From: DATKZS01 sp035527835 [NCBI: bacterium]
GTDB taxonomy: Bacteria; RBG-13-61-14
Direction of reading: 5' to 3'
NCBI GenBank assembly: GCA_035527835.1
Contig: DATKZS010000214.1
Span: 1-8,682, forward strand
Length of the DNA stretch: 8,682 nucleotides
Below are positions 1-6,338 of this stretch, piece after piece (the stretch's first letter is position 1; each line of letters starts with the position of its first letter). A program made the position numbers and the translations under genes. A model generated the notes under the pieces. The model was not told the origin of the DNA. It saw only the letters and a list, made by a program, of their open reading frames with translations, and made no database searches.

Positions 1-355
1 TGCCGCTGGTCACGTCCGCGGAAACCGGAACTGACAGCGCCTCGCCGGCCGCGGGAAAATCGGAGGGGAGATCGAAGCGGTAAACCATGCCGCGCTTTTT
101 CTTGCGGTCAACACACGAAACAAAGAGATGACCTGCTACAATTGTCATTCCCTGGGTATGGCAGTCATTGACTCCGGCCAGGGCGATTATGGCGTCTGGT
201 TTCGTGTCCACGGTCACCGTCTCCGCGACCACGGGAGCATCGCCCGCCGCGCCCATCATCCCCATCATTCCCGCCACCAACACGATGAGCCAGCACCATT
301 TCCGAAAAACCTCCCCTGATGCGCCACCGGCCGCGAATGCTTCATGTTTCCGCAT
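1..355 (-). CDS. Secreted protein, N-terminal part, possibly a beta-propeller type protein (truncated by window edge)
   Basis: An open frame begins at the ATG at 355-353 and continues without a stop through about 118 codons to the left edge, so the C-terminal part is missing. The start is supported by GGGAGG, 9 nt upstream on the minus strand. The N-terminus has a basic pair (R18, K19), then a hydrophobic run at residues 20-37 (WCWLIVLVAGMMGMMGAA), followed by D39-A40. This looks like a Sec signal peptide on a long n-region, so the protein is probably exported. The mature part includes NDCHTQGMTIVAGHLFVSCVD, and a little further on MVYRFDLP. The pattern 'something is shown, then a value' resembles one blade of a secreted beta-propeller protein, but this is inference from a short fragment. 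No enzyme motif is visible. Transcription diverges from the toxin-antitoxin genes. The coding call is fairly secure; the function is unknown. Confidence 0.65.
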   Translation of the reverse strand, partial: MRKHEAFAAGGASGEVFRKWCWLIVLVAGMMGMMGAAGDAPVVAETVTVDTKPDAIIALAGVNDCHTQGMTIVAGHLFVSCVDRKKKRGMVYRFDLPSDFPAAGEALSVPVSADVTSG

Positions 356-385
356 GTCCCACAGCCTCCCTGCTCAAATGCGGCC

Positions 386-414
386 ATTATAGTTGAGGTT
401 CAAGCAAAATGGAA
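386..414 (-). promoter_or_regulatory. Candidate sigma70-type promoter of the leftward secreted-protein gene
   Basis: On the minus strand a perfect TATAAT lies at 391-386, preceded at 17 nt by TTCCAT at 414-409, a weak match to TTGACA. The predicted start of transcription would be near position 379. That gives a short leader of about 24 nt containing the GGGAGG ribosome binding site. The -10 box is convincing; the -35 box is poor. Confidence 0.45.
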
Positions 415-454
415 TGACACGAGCGGATGCGCTAGAATAAATGACGTGGCCTAG

Positions 455-1077
<623 letters not shown>

Positions 1078-1126
1078 AAATCTGATTTTTCTCCGCAAGC
1101 CCGTCCCGACCCGCTTAATCTCCTCC

Positions 1127-1158
1127 TTGACACCCGGCCCGCGAGGCAACAATATAAA
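1127..1158 (+). promoter_or_regulatory. Possible promoter overlapping a terminator-like hairpin, upstream of the phosphatase gene
   Basis: A perfect -35 hexamer TTGACA lies at 1127-1132 and TATAAA at 1153-1158. The 20-nt spacing is longer than the usual 16-18; the better spaced CAATAT at 1150-1155 (17 nt) is a weaker -10. The same TTGACACCC string precedes the second porin gene. The -10 candidates lie in the loop of the inverted repeat at 1138-1172. Confidence 0.35.
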
Positions 1159-1177
1159 TAGGGCCTCGCGGGTTTTT
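1138..1177 (+). terminator. Intrinsic terminator-like hairpin after the toxin gene
   Basis: CCCGCGAGGC (1138-1147) and GCCTCGCGGG (1163-1172) form a perfect 10-bp GC-rich stem with a 15-nt A/T-rich loop, directly followed by TTTTT (1173-1177). It lies 60 nt after the toxin stop and 30 nt before the phosphatase start. It could end the toxin-antitoxin transcript, or act as a leader attenuator if the promoter starting at 1127 is real. The loop is rather long for a strong terminator. Confidence 0.55.
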
Positions 1178-1207
1178 GCGCGGGGGCAGAATGTTGGAAG
1201 GTGGTTC

Positions 1208-2011
1208 ATGGATAAGGATTTTTTAGAGGTTGCGATCGAGGCGGCGCTTAAGGCGGGCGCTATCCAGATGGAGAGTCTGTCGCGTCCGCACGAGGTGACG
1301 CTGAAGGGCGTGTCGAACCTGGTGACGGAGGTTGACGTGGCGTGCGAGGATGCGATCATCTCGCTGGTGCGGTCGCGTTTTCCGGACCACTCGTTTTTGG
1401 CGGAGGAGGGCGGGGAGACGGCGCCGGGCTCGGATCATCTGTGGATCATTGATCCGCTGGACGGGACCACGAATTACGCGCACGGGCTCCGGCGCTTTTG
1501 CGTGTCCATCGGCCTCGCGGTGAAGGGGCGGGTCGAGGCGGGCGCGGTTTATAACGCGGTGGCGGACGAGCTGTTCACGGCGGTGCGGGGCAAGGGCGCG
1601 TGGCTTAACGGCGAGCGGATCTTGGTGAGCCGGGTGAAGAAGGTGGAGGACGCGCTGATCTGCACGGGGTTTTCTTATGACAAGGGCAAGCGGCTGGGGC
1701 GGGACCTGGTGCCGTATCTCAAGATTTTGCCGGCGGCGCAGTCGCTGCGGCGGACGGGGTGCGCGGCGCTGGACCTGTGCGACGTGGCGGCGGGCCGGTT
1801 TGACGGGTTCTGGGAGCTGAACTTGAACGCGTGGGACGTGGCCGCGGCGAGCCTCGTGATCGAGGAGGCGGGCGGGAGATGGACCGGGATTGGCGGCGAT
1901 TTGGTGGACCTGTACGCGCGCGAGTTCCTGGCCACCAACGGCCTGATCCACGACGAGATGGTGGAGCTCATCAAGAGCGAGCCGCAGTTCAAGCTGGAGC
2001 CGGTCTCCTGA
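1208..2011 (+). CDS. suhB: Inositol-1-monophosphatase family phosphatase (267 aa)
   Basis: Metal-dependent sugar-phosphate phosphatase of the IMPase/FIG superfamily, most like SuhB-type inositol-1-monophosphatases, cytoplasmic. All metal-site motifs are present: FLAEEGGE with E66-E67, the signature IDPLDGTTNY with D82, D85, G86 and T87, and AWDVAAASL with W209-D210. The C-terminal EEAGG is also typical. Length matches the family (about 260-270 aa). The ATG at 1208 is chosen because GGAAGG (1196-1201) lies 6 nt upstream and because an extension to a TTG at 1127 would run through the hairpin at 1138-1172. Substrate could be myo-inositol phosphate, fructose-1,6-bisphosphate, histidinol phosphate or PAP, which the sequence alone does not settle. 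It is followed after 17 nt by a periodic inverted repeat. The gene symbol is given by similarity only. Confidence 0.92.
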   Translation: MDKDFLEVAIEAALKAGAIQMESLSRPHEVTLKGVSNLVTEVDVACEDAIISLVRSRFPDHSFLAEEGGETAPGSDHLWIIDPLDGTTNYAHGLRRFCVSIGLAVKGRVEAGAVYNAVADELFTAVRGKGAWLNGERILVSRVKKVEDALICTGFSYDKGKRLGRDLVPYLKILPAAQSLRRTGCAALDLCDVAAGRFDGFWELNLNAWDVAAASLVIEEAGGRWTGIGGDLVDLYAREFLATNGLIHDEMVELIKSEPQFKLEPVS

Positions 2012-2028
2012 CCATCTTAAGAAAAAAG

Positions 2029-2104
2029 AACAAGGATATTCAGGATAGTTAGGATAAGAAAGAAAAGTCCGGAATTTATCCTTGCAATCCTTAGCATCCT
2101 TGTT
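2029..2104. repeat. Periodic inverted repeat, 9-nt units (AAGGATnnn family)
   Basis: Arms 2029-2057 and 2076-2104 (29 nt each) pair at 23 of 29 positions without gaps, around an 18-nt loop. Each arm contains three AGGAT cores spaced exactly 9 nt apart (left arm at 2033, 2042 and 2051). Five of the six mismatches fall in the three variable bases between cores. The element starts 17 nt after the phosphatase stop and has no T-tract directly after it. The loop contains AAGTCCGGAA at 2065-2074, which recurs in the loop of the element at 6339-6416. Confidence 0.85.
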
Positions 2105-2170
2105 ATTCATCTTCTTGTCATGGATGGCTATACGGGTCATTAAACCAGTAGTGGAAAAAGGAGCATAGGC

Positions 2171-2872
2171 ATGGGCATCGAGCGGGGTCGGGGAATCAAG
2201 ATGATGGTGGCGGCGGCGTGCCTCGCGGCGGCGGGCGCGATGGGCGCGGGGTTTAGCTGGCCGGGCCAGGCGGTGCCGGACGCGAAGCTGATTGACCCGG
2301 GCGCGCCCGTGGAAGGACCGGCCACGGCCGCCGCGGTGATCGTGGAGTTCTCGGATTTTCAGTGCCCGTATTGCGCGGGCATGTTCGCTTACGTGAACGG
2401 TCTTCGCCGGCAGGCGCCGGAGGGCGTCCGGGTGGTGTGGATGGACCGTCCGCTTAACGGCGCCGCGGGAGACGGCTTCCCGTTCCACCCCTACAGCATG
2501 ATTGCGCACGAGGCGGGTTGCGAGGCGGCGGCGCAGGGCAAGTTCGGCGCGCTGCAGGCCTGGGTCTTCTCGAACCAGTTAAGCCTCTTCCCCTCCGGCC
2601 GGCCGGCGGACCAGGCGGATTACGAGGCCCGGCAGGGTGAGGTCAAGAAGAAGCTGGTCGAGGCCTGCGCCGAGCTGGGCATTGACAAGGCCAGGATGGA
2701 GGCGGCGCTCGATGATCACCGCTGGGAGGCCACGGTGGAGAAGCGCCTCGAGATGGCCCGGAGGCTGAAGATCAACGTTACGCCGACGGTTTACGTGAAC
2801 GGCCACGAGATCGGGGCCGACCCGGACGAGGTCAGAAAAGCGGTGGGAAAGGCCCTGGGCAAGGGGCTGTAG
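2171..2872 (+). CDS. DsbA-like thiol:disulfide oxidoreductase, exported (233 aa)
   Basis: Thioredoxin-fold protein of the DsbA/BdbD (Thioredoxin_4) type, expected to act on disulfides of exported proteins in the periplasm. It has an N-terminal hydrophobic segment (about residues 11-28, after basic residues R5, R7 and K10) that reads as a signal peptide. The active site CPYC (C65-P66-Y67-C68) follows the strand IVEFSDFQ, and the cis-proline loop is NVTPTVYVNG (T204-P205). A helical insertion occupies about residues 105-190. C17 lies in the signal segment but lacks a good lipobox. C117 and C166 are additional cysteines that might form a structural or second redox pair (inference). The ATG at 2171 is supported by AAAAAGGAG at 2155-2163. 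No partner such as DsbB is present in the window. An upstream TTGTCA at 2115-2120 has no convincing -10 partner. It stands alone between two periodic repeats. Confidence 0.9.
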   Translation: MGIERGRGIKMMVAAACLAAAGAMGAGFSWPGQAVPDAKLIDPGAPVEGPATAAAVIVEFSDFQCPYCAGMFAYVNGLRRQAPEGVRVVWMDRPLNGAAGDGFPFHPYSMIAHEAGCEAAAQGKFGALQAWVFSNQLSLFPSGRPADQADYEARQGEVKKKLVEACAELGIDKARMEAALDDHRWEATVEKRLEMARRLKINVTPTVYVNGHEIGADPDEVRKAVGKALGKGL

Positions 2873-2883
2873 GCGGGCGTTGA

Positions 2884-2975
2884 GACTTTTTTAACCGCAG
2901 AGACGCAGAGAACGCAGAGAATAATTTTTATTTTCATGTCTCTGCGTCCTCTGCGCCTCCGCGGTCAATAAAACC
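2884..2975. repeat. Periodic inverted repeat, 8/9-nt units (CGCAGAGA family)
   Basis: Core arms 2894-2920 and 2939-2965 (27 nt each) pair at 24 of 27 positions around an 18-nt A/T-rich loop. Three GCAGAG-type units per arm are spaced 8 then 9 nt in both arms. The stem extends outward by a T-run on the left (2887-2892) and an A-rich stretch on the right (2966-2973). It begins about 11-21 nt after the dsbA-like stop. The sequence 3' of the right arm is A-rich rather than T-rich, so it is not a standard intrinsic terminator in the forward direction. Confidence 0.88.
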
Positions 2976-3013
2976 AGTCAAGATCTGATGCGCTGCCAAT
3001 GGAAGGAGGGGCC

Positions 3014-3547
3014 ATGGAGATCAAGGTCGGGAAATCGCGGCTGGGATTGAAGCCGGGCGACATCACGAAGGAGTCGGTGGATGCGATCGTGAACGCGGCG
3101 AACACGTCTTTATTGGGCGGGGGCGGCGTTGACGGCGCGATCCACCGGGCGGGCGGCCCGGCGATATTGGAGGAGTGCAGGAAGCTCGGCGGCTGCCGTC
3201 CGGGCAACGCCAAGATCACGGCGGGCGGCCGTCTGCCGGCCCGTCACGTGATCCACACGGTGGGCCCGATCTGGCACGGCGGCGGCCATAACGAGGAGGC
3301 CACGCTGGCGTCGGCGTATCGGCGGAGCCTGGAGGTGGCGCGGGAGAACGGGCTTTCGAGCGTGTCCTTCCCCAGCATCTCGACGGGCGCGTACGGGTTC
3401 CCGCTCCCGCTCGCGGCGCGGACGGCGCTGGGGGCGATCATGACGTTCCTGAAGAGCGCGGACGCGGCCATGGAGGTCACGATGGTGCTGTTCAGCGCTG
3501 CGGACCTGAAGCTCTACGAAGAGGCGTTGAAGGAGGTTACCGGTTGA
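3014..3547 (+). CDS. Macro-domain protein, O-acetyl-ADP-ribose deacetylase / ADP-ribosyl hydrolase type (177 aa)
   Basis: Stand-alone macro domain of the YmdB/MacroD type, which binds ADP-ribose and removes O-acetyl or ADP-ribosyl groups in the cytoplasm. The diagnostic elements occur in order: GDITKESVDAIVNAANTSLLGG with N27 and N30, GGGVDGAIHRAGG with D40 (the position equivalent to the catalytic Asp in MacroD-type enzymes), GCRPGNAKITAG, HVIHTVGP, and the phosphate-binding SISTGAYGFP. Length equals a single macro domain. The start at 3014 is chosen because GGAAGGAGG (3001-3009) lies at proper spacing; an ATG at 2999 would place this site inside the coding region. Neighbours give no hint of a specific substrate, and no ADP-ribosyltransferase is visible nearby. 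It is flanked on both sides by periodic repeats. Confidence 0.92.
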   Translation: MEIKVGKSRLGLKPGDITKESVDAIVNAANTSLLGGGGVDGAIHRAGGPAILEECRKLGGCRPGNAKITAGGRLPARHVIHTVGPIWHGGGHNEEATLASAYRRSLEVARENGLSSVSFPSISTGAYGFPLPLAARTALGAIMTFLKSADAAMEVTMVLFSAADLKLYEEALKEVTG

Positions 3548-3567
3548 TAAAGCTGGCAAAAGAATTT

Positions 3568-3734
3568 TTGCCGCGGATGAACGCGGATGAACGCAGATTG
3601 AGAAAGAATCAAGAAGCAAGAATTAAGAAGCAAGAAGACGGAAACCGGGTCTCTGCTCCTGATTCTTGCTTCTTACTTCTTAATTCTTGCTTCTTGATTC
3701 TTACCTCTCTTTGATCCGCGTTCATCTGCGGCAA
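3568..3734. repeat. Periodic inverted repeat, 10-nt units (GCGGATGAAC family), interrupted by a nested element
   Basis: Arms 3568-3591 and 3711-3734 (24 nt) pair at 22 of 24 positions. The left arm has three 10-nt units (GCGGATGAAC, GCGGATGAAC, GCAGATTGAG) and the right arm two. It begins 20 nt after the macro gene stop. Instead of a loop of about 28 nt, as in the two relatives at 4856-5037, the space between the arms holds a complete second inverted repeat with 7-nt units (3604-3702). Confidence 0.85.
3604..3702. repeat. Nested periodic inverted repeat, 7-nt units (AAGAAGC family)
   Basis: Arms 3604-3637 and 3669-3702 (34 nt) pair at 33 of 34 positions; the outer 27 nt are perfectly complementary. 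The units are AAGAATC, AAGAAGC, AAGAATT, AAGAAGC, AAGAAG in the left arm, exactly 7 nt apart. The right arm continues for more than one extra unit into the 31-nt loop. The whole element sits between the arms of the 10-nt-unit repeat. This is the best-conserved stem of the window. Confidence 0.9.
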
Positions 3735-3790
3735 ATTATTAATGCCCGATAATCAGATCCAGCCCCTGATACTCTCCCGGCCCTTTTGCC

Positions 3791-3819
3791 TTGCTTCATC
3801 ACAGCCTTGCGGCTAATAT
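3791..3819 (+). promoter_or_regulatory. Candidate promoter for a leaderless DHH gene
   Basis: TTGCTT (3791-3796) and TAATAT (3814-3819) are separated by 17 nt. The expected transcription start, about 7 nt after the -10, coincides with the A of the ATG at 3826, and no Shine-Dalgarno sequence is present between them. Both hexamers are imperfect (3 and 4 of 6 matches to consensus). Confidence 0.35.
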
Positions 3820-3825
3820 ATCGGC

Positions 3826-4830
3826 ATGGTTTCCAGCCGCTACGACGAGCTCAAGCCGCTGTTGGGCCCGGACCAGCGCGGGATCATCGTGATCCACGCT
3901 GACCCGGACTCGCTGGCCAGCGCCTGGGCGCTGGCGCAGATGTTCCAGCGCCGGGGATCGCGGGCGGAGATCGCCATTTTCGAGCCGATCAAGCGGATCG
4001 AGAACCGCAACATGGTGAAGCTCCTGCGCATCCCGCTCATCAATTTCAAGGACGCGAAGCTCGCGGAGTACACGCGGTTTTGCCTGGTGGACGCACAGCC
4101 GAACCAGTTCCCGGAGCTTTCCGGCACTGACTGGGACATCGTGATTGACCACCACCCCATCCTTCCCGAGTATGCTTACAAGTTCGCGGACATCCGGCCC
4201 CGGATGGGCGCGACCTCCAGCGTGATCACCGAGTATCTCCCGGACGCCGGCGTACGCATCAGCGAGCGCCTGGCCACGGCGCTGTGCTACGGGATCATCA
4301 CCGACACCGACCATTTCCAGCGCGACATGACCCATGAGGACGCGATGGCCTTCAGCCACCTCTTCCCCAGCGTCAACTACATCCTGCTGCAGATGATCGT
4401 GCAGACGGAAATCCAGCTCAAACAGCTCGATTATTTCGACCTGATGCTGCATCGGCTCAAGGTGGAGAACCGGCGGGCGGTGATCCACATCGGGCCGGCG
4501 GAGTCGGCGGACATCGCGGTGATCCTTTCCGACTTCCTGGTGCGGGTCGCCGGCATCCTGTTCACGGCCATCTCCTGCATCGTGGGCGACAAGCTGGTCA
4601 TCATCTTCCGGTCGCGGAGCATCAAGAAGGACGCGGGCAAGATCGCGTCCACCCGCTTCTCGGACATCGGCGGCGCCGGCGGCCACCGCACCGCGGCGCG
4701 GGCGGAGATCCCGATGGCGCAGTTGCCGGCGGAGGCCAAGCTCTACGACCCGGACGCCATCGAAAAATTCATCAAGAAGAGGCTCAGCAAGCCGGGCAAG
4801 CCGGCCGCGGCGGAAGGCAACGGCAAGTAG
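3826..4830 (+). CDS. DHH-family phosphoesterase with DHHA1 domain (334 aa)
   Basis: Member of the DHH/DHHA1 superfamily, which includes NrnA-type oligoribonucleases/pAp phosphatases and RecJ; cytoplasmic, Mn-dependent. Motif I is IVIHADPDSLAS (H24, D26, D28), motif II CLVDAQPNQ (D89), motif III VIDHHP (D108-H109-H110) and motif IV GIITDTDHF (D160). The C-terminal DHHA1 domain ends with GGAGGHRTAARAEIP (282-296), a variant of the usual GGGH..AAG substrate-binding loop. Length suits the NrnA group rather than RecJ. The likely role is hydrolysis of short oligonucleotides or cyclic-dinucleotide breakdown products, but substrate is inferred from family only. The ATG at 3826 is the first possible start, since an in-frame TAA lies at 3814-3816. 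It lacks a ribosome binding site, unlike most genes here, suggesting a leaderless mRNA. The C-terminal tail is rich in K, P and A. Confidence 0.9.
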   Translation: MVSSRYDELKPLLGPDQRGIIVIHADPDSLASAWALAQMFQRRGSRAEIAIFEPIKRIENRNMVKLLRIPLINFKDAKLAEYTRFCLVDAQPNQFPELSGTDWDIVIDHHPILPEYAYKFADIRPRMGATSSVITEYLPDAGVRISERLATALCYGIITDTDHFQRDMTHEDAMAFSHLFPSVNYILLQMIVQTEIQLKQLDYFDLMLHRLKVENRRAVIHIGPAESADIAVILSDFLVRVAGILFTAISCIVGDKLVIIFRSRSIKKDAGKIASTRFSDIGGAGGHRTAARAEIPMAQLPAEAKLYDPDAIEKFIKKRLSKPGKPAAAEGNGK

Positions 4831-4855
4831 GGCGGCCCAATTAAAGAAATGAGTC

Positions 4856-4915
4856 ACAGATGAACACGGATCAACACCGATTTTAAATAGAACAATTTCA
4901 TCCGTGTTAATCTGT
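4856..4915. repeat. Periodic inverted repeat, 10-nt units (ACAGATGAAC family), first of a tandem pair
   Basis: Arms 4856-4871 and 4900-4915 (16 nt) pair at 15 of 16 positions, with a 28-nt region between them. The left side carries three units (ACAGATGAAC, ACGGATCAAC, ACCGATTTTA) and the right arm two. It begins 25 nt after the DHH gene stop. It is a close relative of 4960-5037 and of the outer repeat at 3568-3734. Confidence 0.85.
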
Positions 4916-4959
4916 ACTACTAATATGCAAGATGCATAAATTTCTTTGCACTTTTTTAA

Positions 4960-5037
4960 AACCACAGATGAACACGGATCAACACAGATTAATAGATGAT
5001 GTTAAAAATCAATGTTCATCCGTGTTCATCTGTGGTT
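4960..5037. repeat. Periodic inverted repeat, 10-nt units (ACAGATGAAC family), second of a tandem pair
   Basis: Arms 4960-4984 and 5013-5037 (25 nt) pair at 24 of 25 positions, again with exactly 28 nt between them. A T-run (4952-4957) precedes the left arm, giving the boundary CTTTTTTAAAACCACAGA, which resembles CTTTTTTAACCGCAGA of the 8/9-nt-unit element. The 294-nt gap 4831-5124 is thus mostly repeat; nothing else recognisable is seen in it except the porin ribosome binding site. Confidence 0.88.
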
Positions 5038-5124
5038 ATCTTCTTCATTCCATTTATTGGTTGCGGCCAGGTGCCGCGCTGGGTTAAGCCGTGGTAAAAA
5101 AATAAGCCGGAGGAAAAACGGAAA

Positions 5125-6321
5125 ATGGCGGGCAGAACAGGGATAATGGCGCCGGCCGCCGTCGCGCTGGCAATCGTGATGATGGCGGGCGGCGCGGGCG
5201 CGGCCACGGTGGACACGGGGGCCGGGAAGTTAAGTCTCAGCCCCGCGATCAAATTCATTTACACCTACCGCGACCGGCATGAGGAGTCGGGAGTGGCGGC
5301 CCTGTCCAGCGCCGGGCTGCGGATGGTGGAGCTGGACGCGGCCGGCGGCATGGAAGCAAAGGTGGGCTGGCTGGTCGAGCTCGTCGCGGCCAATGGCATC
5401 TATCGCGACCCCATTACCGGAATGGGCGCGGCCGCTCCCTCCGGCGGCCCGAACGAGTTCGGCACTATCGGGGTCCGGCGCGCCGAGATCGAGCTTCGGG
5501 TGGTCCCGCGGACCGTGATCGTGGCCGGCACCTTCATCCCCGCCTGGAGCCCGCTCCAGGAAAGGGCGACTACCGACTGGGGCCTGGTGGACCTGCCGCT
5601 GATCCTCACGCGCCCGGAATGGCGCGCCCTCGGATGGCAGAACACCGGCATCGCCCTCGCCGTGAACCCCCTGGACCAGCTCGAGCTCGGGCTGTTCTAC
5701 GTGAACGGCTACATGCCGGGGGGGCTGGCCGGCAACGAGGCGCCGCTGCCGCTTGGCGGCACGGACCGGGAGAAGGGCATGGGCGGCCGCGTCAAGGTAA
5801 TGCTCGGCCCGGTGCGGATTTTCGGGGCGCTGTACGGGGAGGGCTGGCAAGAGGACCTGCGAGGCTCGCCGCGGATCGAGCGGTATCATCTGGAGGCCTG
5901 GGTCGCGGGCGCGGAGCTGGTCACGCCCAAGGTGCAGGCCCTGTTCGAATGGACCGACCTGATGATCCCGGACTACCAGTTGAAGCTCACCGGGAAATGG
6001 GCCAACCTCAGAAGCCTGGGCGGGCACGTGGACCTTAGCTGGTGGATGCTCGATGACTGGCAGGCCCTGTTCCGCTGGGAATGGATTGACCCCAACACCG
6101 CCGACGACAAGCACACCTTCGTCCGCAGCCGCTTCGACCAGCTCGTCCAGTACACGGTGGGAGTGAACTACCGGGTCACGGAGGGGGCCACGGTCATGGT
6201 CAACTTCGTGGTCCCGATCGAGGAGGGCCACAAGGTGGACATGGACTCCGGCAAGGTCGGCGGCAAGTACCAGGCCGTGGAGAACAACTATTTCCGGGTC
6301 CAGGTCCAGGTCAGACAATAG
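5125..6321 (+). CDS. Outer-membrane porin-like beta-barrel protein, first of two tandem paralogues (398 aa)
   Basis: Predicted exported beta-barrel protein resembling phosphate-selective-porin (OprO/OprP-type) and related large porin families. Residues 1-28 form a signal peptide (hydrophobic MAPAAVALAIVMMAGGAGAA). The rest alternates polar and hydrophobic residues in short strands, with many aromatic residues and few cysteines, as in barrels. It is paralogous to the next gene. Shared landmarks are NEFGTIGVRRAEIE (110-123), VAGTFIP (133-139), LGLFYVNGYMPGG in the middle, RWEWIDPN, and an ending of the pattern NN....QxQVxQ. The C-terminal residue is Gln, not the Phe or Trp typical of barrel assembly signals. 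The start ATG has GGAGG at 5109-5113, with a longish 11-nt spacer; a second Met (M8) is a less likely start. No clear promoter is visible. A transported substrate cannot be named. Confidence 0.85.
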   Translation: MAGRTGIMAPAAVALAIVMMAGGAGAATVDTGAGKLSLSPAIKFIYTYRDRHEESGVAALSSAGLRMVELDAAGGMEAKVGWLVELVAANGIYRDPITGMGAAAPSGGPNEFGTIGVRRAEIELRVVPRTVIVAGTFIPAWSPLQERATTDWGLVDLPLILTRPEWRALGWQNTGIALAVNPLDQLELGLFYVNGYMPGGLAGNEAPLPLGGTDREKGMGGRVKVMLGPVRIFGALYGEGWQEDLRGSPRIERYHLEAWVAGAELVTPKVQALFEWTDLMIPDYQLKLTGKWANLRSLGGHVDLSWWMLDDWQALFRWEWIDPNTADDKHTFVRSRFDQLVQYTVGVNYRVTEGATVMVNFVVPIEEGHKVDMDSGKVGGKYQAVENNYFRVQVQVRQ

Positions 6322-6338
6322 AGGGTTAGCGGAATACT

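Noticed and set aside
410-438. TAGAAT at 433-438 as promoter of the antitoxin gene
   Set aside because: No -35 hexamer at 16-18 nt; kept only as a remark in the gene entry.
2029-2112. Periodic stems as ordinary intrinsic terminators
   Set aside because: No run of T follows directly after the right arms; the downstream DNA is A-rich or mixed (CAATAAAA, GATAAAAT, CAAATTATT), so the classical mechanism does not fit in the forward direction.
2115-2143. TTGTCA plus CATTAA as promoter of the dsbA-like gene
   Set aside because: The -10 matches only half of the consensus and no alternative spacing is better.
1223-2509. Long minus-strand open frame (428 codons), and similar ones at 3799-4965, 5230-6363 and 6339-7490
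   Set aside because: They lie opposite genes with clear family motifs, are rich in Arg, His, Pro and Ala as expected for antisense frames of GC-rich genes, run across intergenic repeats, and show no recognisable domain.
2884-2975. Periodic stems as MITEs of a DNA transposon
   Set aside because: No convincing target-site duplication could be seen around the arms and no transposase or RAYT-type gene is in the window; mobility is suggested only by the nested copy.
4926-4957. TGCAA/TTGCA stem followed by TTTTTT between the two tandem repeats
   Set aside because: Only five paired bases before a bulge; the T-run is better explained as the left edge of the repeat at 4960-5037.
3568-5037. Short tandem repeats taken as a possible CRISPR array
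   Set aside because: Units are 7-10 nt, contiguous without unique spacers, and arranged as inverted arms; no cas gene is present.
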